DNA of 64,000 nucleotides from an uncultured Sphingomonadaceae bacterium. GTDB lineage: Bacteria; Pseudomonadota; Alphaproteobacteria; Sphingomonadales; Sphingomonadaceae. The stretch spans positions 1,549,501-1,613,500 of the forward strand of contig CANNCV010000001.1 in NCBI GenBank assembly GCA_947503245.1, written 5' to 3'. The position numbers and the translations under genes were made by a program. The notes beneath the pieces were generated by a model that was given only the letters and a program-made list of their open reading frames with translations, ran no database searches and was not told the DNA's origin. Within the stretch, counting starts at the first letter, position 1; each line of letters starts with the position of its first letter. Shown here piece after piece: positions 38,287 through 48,240 of the stretch.

Positions 38287-38904
38287 TCAGACTTTAACCT
38301 CTGCAGCGGTGCTGATAACATTGCCCAAGATGCCATATTCCTTGGCTTCTTCGGTAGACATCCAATAATCCCGATCAATATCTTTTAGTACGCGTTCAAG
38401 CGACTGGCCGGTTGCATCTGCGATCTTTTGCGCGATGCGTGTGCGCATTTTTACGATCTCTTCGGCCTGAATGGCAATATCGGAGGCTTTGCCGCCTGCA
38501 CCGCCAGAGGGTTGGTGAATCAGGAACCGGGTATTGGGCAGACAAAAGCGACGTTCCGCCGGGACCGAGAGGAAAATATGCGTTGCGATGCTGGCCACCC
38601 AGCCAGTGCCGATGACCGCGACGGGTGAAGAAATGAAGCCGATAAGGTCGTGAATAGTGTCGCCTGATTCGACATGACCGCCGGGCGAATTCACAATCAA
38701 TCTGATAGGATCATTGTTCATATGATCGAGATACAATAATTGCGCTGAAACACGCTCTGCGAGTTTTTGATCGACACCGCCAAAAATCATCACTGTTCGT
38801 GTCTCGAGGAATTTGGTCATCATCGCGCCGGGCAGGGCGGTATCTTTTTCCTCTTCGCCATCATTGCGAATGGGAGGCAGGTCAGAAGATGCGAATTGAG
38901 ACAT
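38287..38904 (-). CDS. second ClpP-like serine protease subunit
   Basis: 205 residues of the ClpP family, distinct from the clpP at 39140. The catalytic Ser sits in TGWVASIATHIF where ClpP has GQAASMGAFL; the His in FLIHQPSGG and the Asp in IDRDYWMSTEEA are kept. The paralogue shares PGGHVESGDTIHD with ClpP. It may form mixed or separate rings with ClpP1 for ClpX or ClpA; not known. It is divergent from clpP, with a CCCCATT heat-shock-like -10 in the shared gap. An AAGG sequence precedes the ATG. Confidence 0.87.
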   Translation of the reverse strand: MSQFASSDLPPIRNDGEEEKDTALPGAMMTKFLETRTVMIFGGVDQKLAERVSAQLLYLDHMNNDPIRLIVNSPGGHVESGDTIHDLIGFISSPVAVIGTGWVASIATHIFLSVPAERRFCLPNTRFLIHQPSGGAGGKASDIAIQAEEIVKMRTRIAQKIADATGQSLERVLKDIDRDYWMSTEEAKEYGILGNVISTAAEVKV

Positions 38905-39139
38905 GGAAAACCTTTCCTAAATGGATATTGGCGGCTAATCGCCAAATGACATAATGCCAAGTAAGCCATGCAAATATGTTTCGCAATGGGGCGAAGCGTC
39001 GTCAGAAAGATTAACACGTCAAAAAAACCGCATAAATTTGCAATTCATTGCGATGCATGCGGGTAGTTGTGTCTGGCAGGGGTTGATACTGAAAGCCTAA
39101 GCCTAGATATAAGTATAAGATGATATAGAAGGATAATTC
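38905..39139. promoter_or_regulatory. divergent promoter region of the two ClpP genes
   Basis: 235 bases. On the minus strand CGCCCCATTGCG contains CCCCATT, the core of a sigma-32 -10 element, at about 38990; the -35 match is poor. On the plus strand, AT-rich TATAAG sequences lie just before clpP. Because rpoH is in the same window, heat-shock control of the Clp genes is plausible, but the evidence is limited to one box. Confidence 0.35.
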
Positions 39140-39781
39140 ATGAACCCGTTTGAGAAGCCCGATTTTGATCCGATTCAGGATGCGTTGGTACCCATCGTTA
39201 TTGAACAGTCAAATCGCGGCGAGCGTAGTTTCGATATTTTCTCGCGTTTGCTGCGCGAGCGTATTGTTTTTGTCACCGGCCCGGTGGAAGATAATATGGC
39301 ATCGCTGATTGTTGCGCAGCTATTGTTTTTGGAATCGGAAAATCCGAAAAAAGACATTTCCATGTATATTAATTCGCCCGGCGGCGTTGTGACTGCTGGC
39401 ATGGCGATCCATGATACCATGCAATATATCCGCCCGCGTGTGGGTACGGTGTGTATAGGTCAGGCCGCATCCATGGGCAGTTTCCTGCTCGCCGCGGGTG
39501 AGCCGGGCATGCGTATGGCGACCAGCAACGCACGGATCATGGTGCACCAACCCTCAGGCGGCGCACGCGGCATGGCATCAGACATTGAGATTCAAGCGAA
39601 AGAGATTTTGCGTATCCGTCGCCGGATGAATGATCTTTATGCCAAATATACCGGCAAGCCATTGCCCGATATTGAAGAAGCGATGGACCGTGATACGTTT
39701 CTTGAAGCGGATGAAGCAAAGGCCTTTGGGTTGATCGATCAGGTCTTTGATAAACGGCCGACCCCAGCTGGAGACGATTAA
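39140..39781 (+). CDS. clpP: ATP-dependent Clp protease proteolytic subunit
   Basis: 213 residues, standard ClpP. Catalytic triad: Ser in [14 protein letters not shown], His in [11 protein letters not shown], Asp in [20 protein letters not shown]. It forms the barrel protease used by ClpX. AAGGA is seven bases before the ATG. clpX follows after 186 bases in the same direction. Confidence 0.97.
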   Translation: MNPFEKPDFDPIQDALVPIVIEQSNRGERSFDIFSRLLRERIVFVTGPVEDNMASLIVAQLLFLESENPKKDISMYINSPGGVVTAGMAIHDTMQYIRPRVGTVCIGQAASMGSFLLAAGEPGMRMATSNARIMVHQPSGGARGMASDIEIQAKEILRIRRRMNDLYAKYTGKPLPDIEEAMDRDTFLEADEAKAFGLIDQVFDKRPTPAGDD

Positions 39782-39967
39782 GGTTGATATGGCGAGAACT
39801 GCATATGGTTTTCGTCACGTCATGTTAATTTCTCGAAGCTAAAGCTGACGGCGAAAAAATTGATCGTGATTGCTCGGCAATTGCGGCATCGATGTTGCAT
39901 TCGATGCAAACACTCTTACGATGGGATGGTTGCGGCATGAATCGCCGATAACCAAGGATCTATTATT

Positions 39968-41239
39968 ATGACCAAATTGAGCGGATCAGACTCCAAATCG
40001 ACATTATATTGCTCGTTTTGCGGCAAGTCGCAGCATGAAGTGCGTAAATTGATTGCTGGCCCGACAGTGTTTATCTGTGACGAATGCGTTGAGCTGTGTA
40101 ATGATATTATTCGTGAGGAAACCCGCTCTGGTCAGGTTGGGCGCAAAGACGGTGAAGTGCCGAGCCCGCAAGAAATATGCGACACTTTAGACAATTATGT
40201 GATTGGCCAATCGCGCGCGAAACGTGTGCTTTCAGTGGCTGTCCATAACCATTATAAGCGCCTCAACCATGCTGGTAAAAATGAAGATGTTGAACTGGCA
40301 AAGTCTAATATCTTGCTGGTTGGCCCAACAGGTTGCGGCAAAACCTTGCTAGCGCAAACATTGGCGCGCACCTTTGATGTGCCCTTCACTATGGCTGATG
40401 CCACCACATTGACTGAAGCCGGTTATGTAGGTGAGGATGTTGAGAATATCATCCTGAAGCTTCTGCAAGCATCTGATTATAATGTTGAAAAGGCCCAACG
40501 CGGCATCGTCTATATTGATGAGATCGACAAAATCAGCCGCAAGGCAGAAAATCCATCCATAACCCGTGATGTATCGGGTGAAGGCGTGCAGCAGGCATTG
40601 CTCAAGCTTATGGAAGGCACAACGGCTTCTGTTCCTCCACAAGGTGGCCGCAAACATCCGCAGCAGGAATTTTTGCAAGTGGATACCACCAATATATTGT
40701 TTATTTGCGGCGGTGCATTTGCAGGCCTAGAAAAAATTATCGGCGATCGCCTTGAAGGTAAGTCGATCGGTTTTGGTGCGCATGTGGCTTCTCCTGAAGA
40801 GCGTAAGGTTGGTGATCTGTTGAAAGAGGGCGAACCGGAAGATCTTTTGAAATTCGGACTGATCCCTGAATTTGTTGGGCGTCTTCCCGTTATTGCAACA
40901 TTGGAAGATCTCGACAATGACGCGCTGGTCAAGATTTTGCGCGATCCGAAAAATGCGCTGGTTAAGCAATATGCCAAATTGTTCGGTCTGGAGAATGTTG
41001 AACTGACATTCACCGAAGATGCTTTGGAAGCAGTCGCGAAAAAAGCGATTGAACGGAAAACCGGCGCTCGGGGGCTGCGTTCAATTGTTGAGACAATATT
41101 GCTGGATACAATGTTTGAGCTGCCCGATATGGACGGCGTAGTAGAAATTGTTATCGACAAAGATGTGGTCGAAGGGCGCAAAGCGCCTGTGCAGGTTTTT
41201 GCTCCTGCCGATAAGGTTGAGGCCGACGACGCTGCTTAA
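39968..41239 (+). CDS. clpX: ATP-dependent Clp protease ATP-binding subunit ClpX
   Basis: 423 residues. The N-terminal zinc-binding domain has the C4 pattern YCSFCGKSQ...[10 protein letters not shown], Walker A is [12 protein letters not shown], Walker B is VYIDEIDKI, and the IGF-loop region and sensor motifs (RTGARGLR-like [12 protein letters not shown]) follow. It unfolds and feeds substrates to ClpP. Confidence 0.98.
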   Translation: MTKLSGSDSKSTLYCSFCGKSQHEVRKLIAGPTVFICDECVELCNDIIREETRSGQVGRKDGEVPSPQEICDTLDNYVIGQSRAKRVLSVAVHNHYKRLNHAGKNEDVELAKSNILLVGPTGCGKTLLAQTLARTFDVPFTMADATTLTEAGYVGEDVENIILKLLQASDYNVEKAQRGIVYIDEIDKISRKAENPSITRDVSGEGVQQALLKLMEGTTASVPPQGGRKHPQQEFLQVDTTNILFICGGAFAGLEKIIGDRLEGKSIGFGAHVASPEERKVGDLLKEGEPEDLLKFGLIPEFVGRLPVIATLEDLDNDALVKILRDPKNALVKQYAKLFGLENVELTFTEDALEAVAKKAIERKTGARGLRSIVETILLDTMFELPDMDGVVEIVIDKDVVEGRKAPVQVFAPADKVEADDAA

Positions 41240-41682
41240 CCGTAGCAATATTACTAAGCCTATTGCGTAAGCGCGTTTTCGCGCTGCGCTACAACATTTG
41301 TGCAAGATTTAATCGTCCTTGAACGACTCAGGGCCAAATATCGTGCTTTTCTGGATTTCCGTGGCAAAATGTCCATGATTGCGGGGGATTATTGTTGCAT
41401 AAGTGCAGCACTCGTTACCGAAATGATTTTAATGATGCAGTGCAACATATTTGCTACAATAGCCATCTTGCCTCATGAACCGCAAAACCCTCGGAAAATC
41501 AGCATATTATGAATTTGTAATTTTGCTGATTGGACAGCCGTAGCACGCCGATGGTGCGTGAAACAAAATTGTCATAAAAACGCATCAATACTTACTTTTT
41601 CCCTGCCTAACCCGCCTCGACTCTAATGGGATAGAGTGAATTATCGACAGTCTGAACTGCCGATTAAAAAAGGGAATAAGCA
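41240..41682. other. long gap between clpX and the TonB receptor
   Basis: 443 bases with no convincing gene. A 6-bp hairpin with a TTTT loop (41270-41285) follows clpX but has no T-run. TGTTGCA near 41395 and TGCAACA near 41441 are an inverted repeat, so a leader structure or an unannotated small RNA is possible. Frames of up to 70 codons here lack ribosome-binding sites. Confidence 0.4.
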
Positions 41683-44600
41683 ATGCAACTACGCTATTAT
41701 CTAGCGGCCAGCGCCGCATCGTTATCGCTTGCATGTGGTTTGGCGACACCCGCCGCAGCCCAGCAAATCGTTTCCGGTATTGAAGGTACGGTCACCGACG
41801 AGAACGGGGAGCCAGTAGTTGGCGCTACCGCGACTGTTGTCGATAACCGGACAGGAGCTACTCGGACACTCACTACATCCGCAAATGGTGGTTTTCGTGC
41901 CAATAACTTGGTTACAGGCGGACCATACACAATTACAGTAACGGCTCCTGGCTTTGAAGGTCAGACAGTTGAAGATGTTTCTATCAACCTTCAGGGTAAC
42001 ACCCGCTTTGCTTTTAACCTGACCAGCGGCGCAGAAGGCGACGTTATCGTTGTTACCGGCGCACGCGCTAATCTCTCTCAACTTGCAGTTGGCCCTGGCC
42101 AGTCATTCGGTCTGGAAACACTGGAAGGTTTCCCATCAATTAGTCGCGACATTCGTGACATTATCCGTATCGACCCACGCGTCAGCCTTGACCGTGCCAA
42201 TGAAGTCGATCGTATTTCCTGCTTGGGCGGCAATGACCGTTCTAACTCTTTCACCGTTGACGGCATTGTACAGGCCGATGTTTTCGGGTTGAACGGCACG
42301 CCGTTTGCAGCACGTAACGCGCTGCCGCTGCCTTTCGATGCCATCCGCGAAACTTCGGTTGAATTTGCTCCGTTCGATGTTGAATATTCTGCCTTTACCG
42401 GTTGTGCGATCAACGTTGTGACCAAATCCGGTCAGAATGAATTTCACGGTTCTGCGTTCTTCAATTTTACCAATGACAGCCTGCGCGGCGATGAAGCTGG
42501 CAATAGCGGCTCAATCGTAGCGCCTTTTGAAGAAAAGCGCTGGGGTGCAACATTGTCCGGCCCGATCATCAAAGACAAATTGTTCTTCTTTGCTGGCTAT
42601 GAAGAAACCGACCTTGGCAACGCCAATGAATTTGGTCCTGCCGGCGGCGGTTTTGCACAAGATGCCAACTTTGTAACAATCGATCAGTTCAACGAATTCG
42701 CTGATATCGCGAATTCAGTTTATGGTATTGATGTTGGTGGCTTCCCGCAAAACCTTGCAGAATCCAGCGTCCGCTATTTTGGTCGCTTGGACTGGTACAT
42801 CAATGATCGTCACCGTTTCGAAGCGACATATCAGCGTCTTGAAGAAACCAATATCGAGCTTGATGCTGGTGGTCAGGAAATCACTGGCTTCAACAGCTTT
42901 GAAGACGAAGGCACGATCTCAGATTATTATTCTGTACGTCTCTTCTCTGAGTGGACAGACCGCGTATCGACTGAGATCCGGTTGTCTCGTTCAGAAGTTG
43001 GTGACGTTCAAGGCCCAGTAGGTGGCGGTGAAGCACAATCCGCTAATCCGATTACTCGTTTGGTCGTGGGTGTTGCCAATGAGAACGCTGGTTTGATATT
43101 TGATGATAATGGCGCTGATATCGGCCAGAACGGCCGTATCTCAACAGGCCCGGGCATTTTCCGTTCTGCTAACCAACTCGATACTACCATCAACCAGGCG
43201 CGTGTTCTGGTTAATGTTGATGCTGATGAGCACCAGTTCAAAATTGGTGCTGAAATAAACGATCTGGAAGTTTTCAACCTGTTTGCCATTAACGCGACGG
43301 GGTCCATTTTCTTCCGTAACCTCGATGATTTCCGTAATGGCATCGTTGCTAACGGAGCTTTCTCCAGCGTCTTTGCCGATTCTGATGCCCTGGTTAATGG
43401 CGGCTTTGACGCTGATGGCAATCTTGTTGGCAATGGCGGTGCTACCATTCGTTCTACACCATCAGGTGACATTAACGAAGCGGCTGCATTATTTGAGCGT
43501 CAAATCTACTCTTTCTATTTCCAGGATGAGTGGAGCGTTAACGATCAGCTGACTTTGAATGCAGGCTTGCGTTTTGAGCTGTTTGACGGCGATGCGCCTA
43601 CTGTCAACCCATTGTTCCTAGAGCGTTTTGGTTTCACCAATGCCAACGGTTTCAGCTCGCTTGATCCTCTGATCTTGCCGCGCTTTGCCGCTAGCTACGA
43701 CTTCCTGAACGATGGCTTTTTGAGCGATACTTCGGTTACAGCTGGTCTGGGCTGGTTCTCTGGTGGTGACCCTGTTGTGTTCTTCTCCAATGCATTCTCC
43801 AATAACGGCTTCTCATCCGTTGATGGTAATACGTTTGGTGAAGCATGCGACGGTCTCACAAATGCAGATGGCAGCTTCAGCGTGCTTGATGCCAATGGCA
43901 ATTTCACAGGTTTCCCAACCTGTGCAGTTAATGTTGCATCAGGTCTTGCTGCTGGTGGTCAGGGTGAAGTGCAATCAACCGATCCAAATCTTGATGTCCC
44001 AACTGTATTCCGCGCGAACTTGGGTTTCTCATCAACAATCGGTACAGATGAAGGCTTCTTCTCCAACTGGAATGTGACGGTGGATTATATTTACTCACGT
44101 TTCATCGATCCGTTGAACTTTGTTGATCTGGTACAAACGCCAGATATTCGAACAGGTTTGAACGGATTTGCAGTTGATGGTCGTCCAATTCTGGCAGCGA
44201 TTGATCCTATTGCAGCGGGTTGTAATGCTGACCTGGTAGGCACCGGTGGTACACCGCCAACATTCAACAATGTAACAGATGACTGCTTCAATACAGGCAT
44301 TGATGATTTTATTCAGCTGACCAATGGCCGTTCTTTTGATAGCCATGTCGCATCGCTGACATTGTCGAAGCAGTTCCGTCGCGGTGTGTTCACTGAAGGT
44401 GGCGGTGTAAACCTCAGCTTTGGTTATGCCTTTACCGATTCCAACAATTTCCGGAACGTTGGTAGCTCTACCGCAACGTCAAACTTTGACGTTACTGCCG
44501 CTGCTGACCGGCAAAACCCTGCGACGTCTACGTCAAACTTTGAGACGCGCCATCGCTTTACCTTTGCCACAAACTTCCGTGAGCAGTTCTTTGACGGTTA

Positions 44601-45249
44601 TGACACACGTCTTGGCCTGTTCTTCTCGGCACAATCTGGTCGTCCATTCAGCCTGACCTTCGATGGAGGCGGCGTATTTGCAGATCCGTCATCGGGTAAT
44701 GACAATGCGTTATTGTTCGTACCTACAGGATTAAACGATCCTAATTTGGCTCCAACTTCTGATCTTGCAGGGCCTGATCCAGTTACTGGTGTGACAGGCG
44801 GTGCGGTGAGTGAACTTGTCACCTTCCTTAATGGTGGTGAGGTCATTCGGTTAAATGCTGATGGTGATCCATTTGTTTTTGCTGACGGTTCTGACATTGC
44901 AGCGGCTTGTGATTTTGAGTTTGGTCAAACTATAAGCCGTAACACTTGTCGCAACGACTGGGTTTTCGATCTAGACTTCCGTCTCAGCCAAGAAATTCCA
45001 GGGCCGGCGTCGCTCTTTGGTGTTGAAGACAAAGTCACACTGTTCTTCGACTTTGACAACTTCTTGAACTTCGTAGATTCAGGTGCCAATGTCTTCCGTC
45101 AGCGCAGTCAGTTTGTTGATTTGGTTGACGTAGACGTTGATGACCAAGGCCGTTTTGAAATCAGTGGTTTCAACCCTGATGATCAAAACTTCATCGGCTT
45201 CTCATCATCTGTATGGCGGATCCAACTTGGCGCGCGTTACGAATTCTAA
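41683..45249 (+). CDS. TonB-dependent receptor with carboxypeptidase-regulatory domain (Oar-like)
   Basis: 1188 residues. A signal peptide (cleavage after about residue 26, ATPAAAQQ) is followed by a carboxypeptidase-regulatory-like beta-sandwich (about 30-115, IEGTVTDENGEPVVGATATV), a plug region (about 125-260), and a large beta-barrel ending in the outer-membrane C-terminal signature with terminal Phe (IQLGARYEF). This architecture is that of Oar-like receptors, which in sphingomonads and relatives are numerous and of mostly unknown substrate. Preceded by a long leader and followed by a strong terminator, so it is monocistronic. Confidence 0.92.
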   Translation: MQLRYYLAASAASLSLACGLATPAAAQQIVSGIEGTVTDENGEPVVGATATVVDNRTGATRTLTTSANGGFRANNLVTGGPYTITVTAPGFEGQTVEDVSINLQGNTRFAFNLTSGAEGDVIVVTGARANLSQLAVGPGQSFGLETLEGFPSISRDIRDIIRIDPRVSLDRANEVDRISCLGGNDRSNSFTVDGIVQADVFGLNGTPFAARNALPLPFDAIRETSVEFAPFDVEYSAFTGCAINVVTKSGQNEFHGSAFFNFTNDSLRGDEAGNSGSIVAPFEEKRWGATLSGPIIKDKLFFFAGYEETDLGNANEFGPAGGGFAQDANFVTIDQFNEFADIANSVYGIDVGGFPQNLAESSVRYFGRLDWYINDRHRFEATYQRLEETNIELDAGGQEITGFNSFEDEGTISDYYSVRLFSEWTDRVSTEIRLSRSEVGDVQGPVGGGEAQSANPITRLVVGVANENAGLIFDDNGADIGQNGRISTGPGIFRSANQLDTTINQARVLVNVDADEHQFKIGAEINDLEVFNLFAINATGSIFFRNLDDFRNGIVANGAFSSVFADSDALVNGGFDADGNLVGNGGATIRSTPSGDINEAAALFERQIYSFYFQDEWSVNDQLTLNAGLRFELFDGDAPTVNPLFLERFGFTNANGFSSLDPLILPRFAASYDFLNDGFLSDTSVTAGLGWFSGGDPVVFFSNAFSNNGFSSVDGNTFGEACDGLTNADGSFSVLDANGNFTGFPTCAVNVASGLAAGGQGEVQSTDPNLDVPTVFRANLGFSSTIGTDEGFFSNWNVTVDYIYSRFIDPLNFVDLVQTPDIRTGLNGFAVDGRPILAAIDPIAAGCNADLVGTGGTPPTFNNVTDDCFNTGIDDFIQLTNGRSFDSHVASLTLSKQFRRGVFTEGGGVNLSFGYAFTDSNNFRNVGSSTATSNFDVTAAADRQNPATSTSNFETRHRFTFATNFREQFFDGYDTRLGLFFSAQSGRPFSLTFDGGGVFADPSSGNDNALLFVPTGLNDPNLAPTSDLAGPDPVTGVTGGAVSELVTFLNGGEVIRLNADGDPFVFADGSDIAAACDFEFGQTISRNTCRNDWVFDLDFRLSQEIPGPASLFGVEDKVTLFFDFDNFLNFVDSGANVFRQRSQFVDLVDVDVDDQGRFEISGFNPDDQNFIGFSSSVWRIQLGARYEF

Positions 45250-45270
45250 TTCGAACGACCCGATCATTTA

Positions 45271-45306
45271 AAAGGCGCGGGAGGGAAACCTCTCGCGCCT
45301 TTTTGT
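45271..45306 (+). terminator. terminator of the TonB receptor gene
   Basis: A 14-base arm (45271-45284) pairs with 45289-45302 with one G:T wobble and a GAAA tetraloop, followed by a T-run. It lies 21 bases after the stop codon. Confidence 0.93.
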
Positions 45307-45442
45307 TTGAGCATGATGTTTAGGTGGTAGTGCAAGGTACTGGTAAGATTGAAGCGTCAATAGTTGCTAAAGTGACTGATGAAGCACTGCTTTATATATG
45401 AGGGAGAATGTTGACTTTGGTTTTTTTACGAATGTGCAATCA

Positions 45443-46141
45443 TTACATCACACACGCGTTAAGATTATCGCGGCGCACGATAGCAATCCGTGCGGCAATG
45501 GTGTTGCCATAGCGACGTGTAAATCCATTCGGGTTAGATACAGCGCGTGTCTTAGGAGAGGGTAGAGCAGCGGCAATGCGCGCTGCCTGTATTCGAGATA
45601 AGGCGCTGGCAGATATAGTGAAATAACGTTGTGCGCCGGCTTCTACGCCATATGTACCAATGCCGGTTTCCGCGACATTGAGATACACTTCCATTATCCG
45701 CTTTTTGCCCCAGATATTCTCAATCAGTACGGTGAACCAGGCTTCCAATCCTTTGCGAACAAAGCCACCACCTTGCCATAGGAACACATTTTTTGCGGTT
45801 TGCTGACTGATTGTGGAAGCACCGCGTTTTCTTTTGCCAGAGGCACGCTCTTCAATAGCTTGTTCAATGGCTTCACGGTCAAAACCATCATGGCTGCAAA
45901 ATTTGCTGTCCTCGGCGGCGATAACAGCGGCCATCATATCGGGCGCTATCGCGTCTGTGGAAACCCAAGTGCGCTGTGCACCATTGTCGTCAAACAGCAT
46001 AGTCCATGTTGTTGGCGGATCAACATATTTGAAGAGCAGCACAAGTGCTAATGATGAGAGAATGAAGAAAAGGGCCAGCCGCAAAACCATGCGGACCAGC
46101 CCTTTTATCACCCCGCCTTTGCGGGATCTTTTTCTTGTCAC
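45443..46141 (-). CDS. mtgA: monofunctional biosynthetic peptidoglycan transglycosylase
   Basis: 232 residues. A basic N-terminus and one TM (about 14-36) lead to a GT51 domain: AAEDSKFCSHDGFDREAIEQAI (catalytic Glu in the first motif), GASTISQQTAKNVFLW, and IMEVYLNVAETGIGTYGVEAGAQRYF. It polymerises lipid II into glycan strands. It follows rpoH by eight bases and is probably co-transcribed. Confidence 0.95.
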   Translation of the reverse strand: MTRKRSRKGGVIKGLVRMVLRLALFFILSSLALVLLFKYVDPPTTWTMLFDDNGAQRTWVSTDAIAPDMMAAVIAAEDSKFCSHDGFDREAIEQAIEERASGKRKRGASTISQQTAKNVFLWQGGGFVRKGLEAWFTVLIENIWGKKRIMEVYLNVAETGIGTYGVEAGAQRYFTISASALSRIQAARIAAALPSPKTRAVSNPNGFTRRYGNTIAARIAIVRRDNLNACVM

Positions 46142-46149
46142 AGAAAGCC

Positions 46150-47055
46150 TTAGCCGATCAGGGCCGCACTGTTGCGCTCACCAGCGATACGCAGCATGGC
46201 TTTTTGCAGTTTTTCGAAAGCACGCACTTCAATCTGACGCACACGCTCACGGCTTACCGAATAGACCTGGCTTAGTTCTTCCAATGTCTTTGGGCTATCG
46301 CTGAGGCGGCGTTCGGCCAGAATATGCTGTTCGCGCTCGTTCAGGGCCTGCATTGCTTCGCCCAGCATTTCATGGCGGACTTCAGCTTCCTGCGCATTAG
46401 CGACATTTTCATCCTGAAGCGGCGTGTCATCACGCAGCCAATCCATCCACTGACCTTCGCCATCATCATGCATTGGCACGTTGAGCGAGGCATCGCCGCC
46501 CATAGACATACGGCGGTTCATATTGACCACCTCTGTCTCAGAAACGCCCAATTTGGTCGCGATTTTTTCTACATCATCAGGGTGCAAATCGCCCTCTTCA
46601 AATGCTTCCAGATTGTTTTTCATACGGCGCAGGTTGAAAAACAATTTCTTCTGCGCTGCGGTGGTGCCCATCTTGACGAGGCTCCAGCTGCGCAGGATAT
46701 ATTCCTGTATGGATGCTTTAATCCACCACATGGCATAAGTTGCCAGACGGAAGCCACGCTCCGCATCAAACTTTTTAACGCCCTGCATCAGGCCAATATT
46801 GCCTTCTGAAATCAGTTCGGAAACGGGAAGGCCATAACCGCGATATCCCATGGCAATTTTTGCCACCAGACGCAGATGTGAAGTCACCAACTGAGCAGCA
46901 GCATCAGGGTCGGCATGTTCTTCATAACGCTTGGCCAGCATATATTCCTGTTCTGGTTTGAGAACTGGGAATTTGCGGATTTCCGAGAGATATCGGTTAA
47001 GGCTTTGTTCCCCGCCAAGCGCAGGAATTGTAGCCGGTAATTTTGCAGTAGCCAT
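46150..47055 (-). CDS. rpoH: RNA polymerase sigma factor RpoH (sigma-32)
   Basis: 301 residues from ATG at 47055, which has GAGGAA four bases upstream; a longer frame to 47121 lacks such support. Region 2 (LVTSHLRLVAKIAMGYRGYGLPVSELISEGNIGLMQGVKKFD and FRLATYAMWWIKASIQEYILRSW) and region 4 (SVSRERVRQIEVRAFEKLQ) are clear, and the RpoH-box-like QKKLFFNLRR sits between. Drives heat-shock promoters, possibly including clp genes in this window. Confidence 0.95.
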   Translation of the reverse strand: MATAKLPATIPALGGEQSLNRYLSEIRKFPVLKPEQEYMLAKRYEEHADPDAAAQLVTSHLRLVAKIAMGYRGYGLPVSELISEGNIGLMQGVKKFDAERGFRLATYAMWWIKASIQEYILRSWSLVKMGTTAAQKKLFFNLRRMKNNLEAFEEGDLHPDDVEKIATKLGVSETEVVNMNRRMSMGGDASLNVPMHDDGEGQWMDWLRDDTPLQDENVANAQEAEVRHEMLGEAMQALNEREQHILAERRLSDSPKTLEELSQVYSVSRERVRQIEVRAFEKLQKAMLRIAGERNSAALIG

Positions 47056-47134
47056 ATATTTCCTCATTATGTTGTCAATTCCGCGGCGGGCCTTATCAAG
47101 CACCCGACATATGGAATCCATGTTGGTATAACAA

Positions 47135-48088
47135 TTAAACGGATAAACGCCTTATAAGTTCCACCAAATCGTCAGGAGTTTCGCTAAAATGCATTTGTCG
47201 CTTCCCAGTGACAGGATGGACAAAACCAAGATGCTTTGCATGCAATGCCTGGCGCGAAAATTCCAGACTTTTTAGCAGTTTTGCATGGTTTTTCTGTGGC
47301 CCAGCATAAACCGGATCACCCAATAAGGCATGACCGATACTGGCCATATGCACACGAACCTGATGCGTCCGGCCGGTTTCCAGAGTGCATTCGACCACAG
47401 CGCTGTTGTTAAGTGTTTTTGTGATTTTATAATGGGTGGCAGCATGTTTGCCGCGCCCTTCCGTAACCACGGCCATTTTCTTCCTGTCACGCTCTGAGCG
47501 GCCAATATTGCCTGTAATCTTATCAGATACAGGGACCGGAACACCGTTGACCACGGCCAGATAGTGACGCGATATGCTGTGATCGGCAAATTGCGCAGCA
47601 AGCGATTGATGCGCCTTGTCGCTTTTTGCGACGACCAGTAATCCCGACGTATCCTTATCTATGCGGTGGACGATACCCGGTCTTTCAACACCGCCAATGC
47701 CAGAGAGCTGACCCTTGCAGTGAAATAATAAAGCATTGACCAATGTTCCTTGCCGGTGGCCCGCCGCTGGATGAACCACCATACCCGCTGGCTTGTCGAT
47801 AACAATCAGGTCTGCATCTTCATGCACAATGGTGAGCGGAATATCCTGCGCTATAACATCAAGGGGCTCTGGAGGAGGGATCGACAAGGTGAAAGGTGCG
47901 GTGGATTTAACGGCCAAAGAGGGTTGCCGTACAATCTGCCCGTTAATCGTAACAGCACCATTACCAATCAACGCCTTAATGCGTTCGCGGGAAAGATCCG
48001 GGTAAAGCTCAGCAAGCACGCGATCGAGGCGCGTACCAATCTGATGTTCAGCAAAATTGCCAGTGCGGATGCTATCATCTAAGCTCAT
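47135..48088 (-). CDS. rluD: 23S rRNA pseudouridine synthase, RluD type
   Basis: 317 residues from ATG at 48088. An N-terminal S4 domain (RLDRVLAELYPDLSRERIKALIGNGAVTING) precedes the catalytic domain with Asp in GIVHRIDKDTSGLLVVAKSD. RluD-type enzymes modify helix 69 of 23S rRNA; other Rlu specificities are possible. It precedes rpoH by 79 bases in the same direction. Confidence 0.92.
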   Translation of the reverse strand: MSLDDSIRTGNFAEHQIGTRLDRVLAELYPDLSRERIKALIGNGAVTINGQIVRQPSLAVKSTAPFTLSIPPPEPLDVIAQDIPLTIVHEDADLIVIDKPAGMVVHPAAGHRQGTLVNALLFHCKGQLSGIGGVERPGIVHRIDKDTSGLLVVAKSDKAHQSLAAQFADHSISRHYLAVVNGVPVPVSDKITGNIGRSERDRKKMAVVTEGRGKHAATHYKITKTLNNSAVVECTLETGRTHQVRVHMASIGHALLGDPVYAGPQKNHAKLLKSLEFSRQALHAKHLGFVHPVTGKRQMHFSETPDDLVELIRRLSV

Positions 48089-48240
48089 GCTTGTGCATGT
48101 ATCGCTTCGCCTATCGACATGGCAAGCTATGTGGTGACGATTAATGGGCAAATATAGATTGGCATCAGTCCATCTTGGGGCTTGCCTAATCACAGCAAAG
48201 CCGCCAGATAGTCGGAAAAATTTGTATTAAGGCCATTATT

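Noticed and set aside
41300-41512. 70-codon plus-strand frame in the clpX to TonB receptor gap
   Set aside because: No start signal or family; the gap is treated as non-coding.
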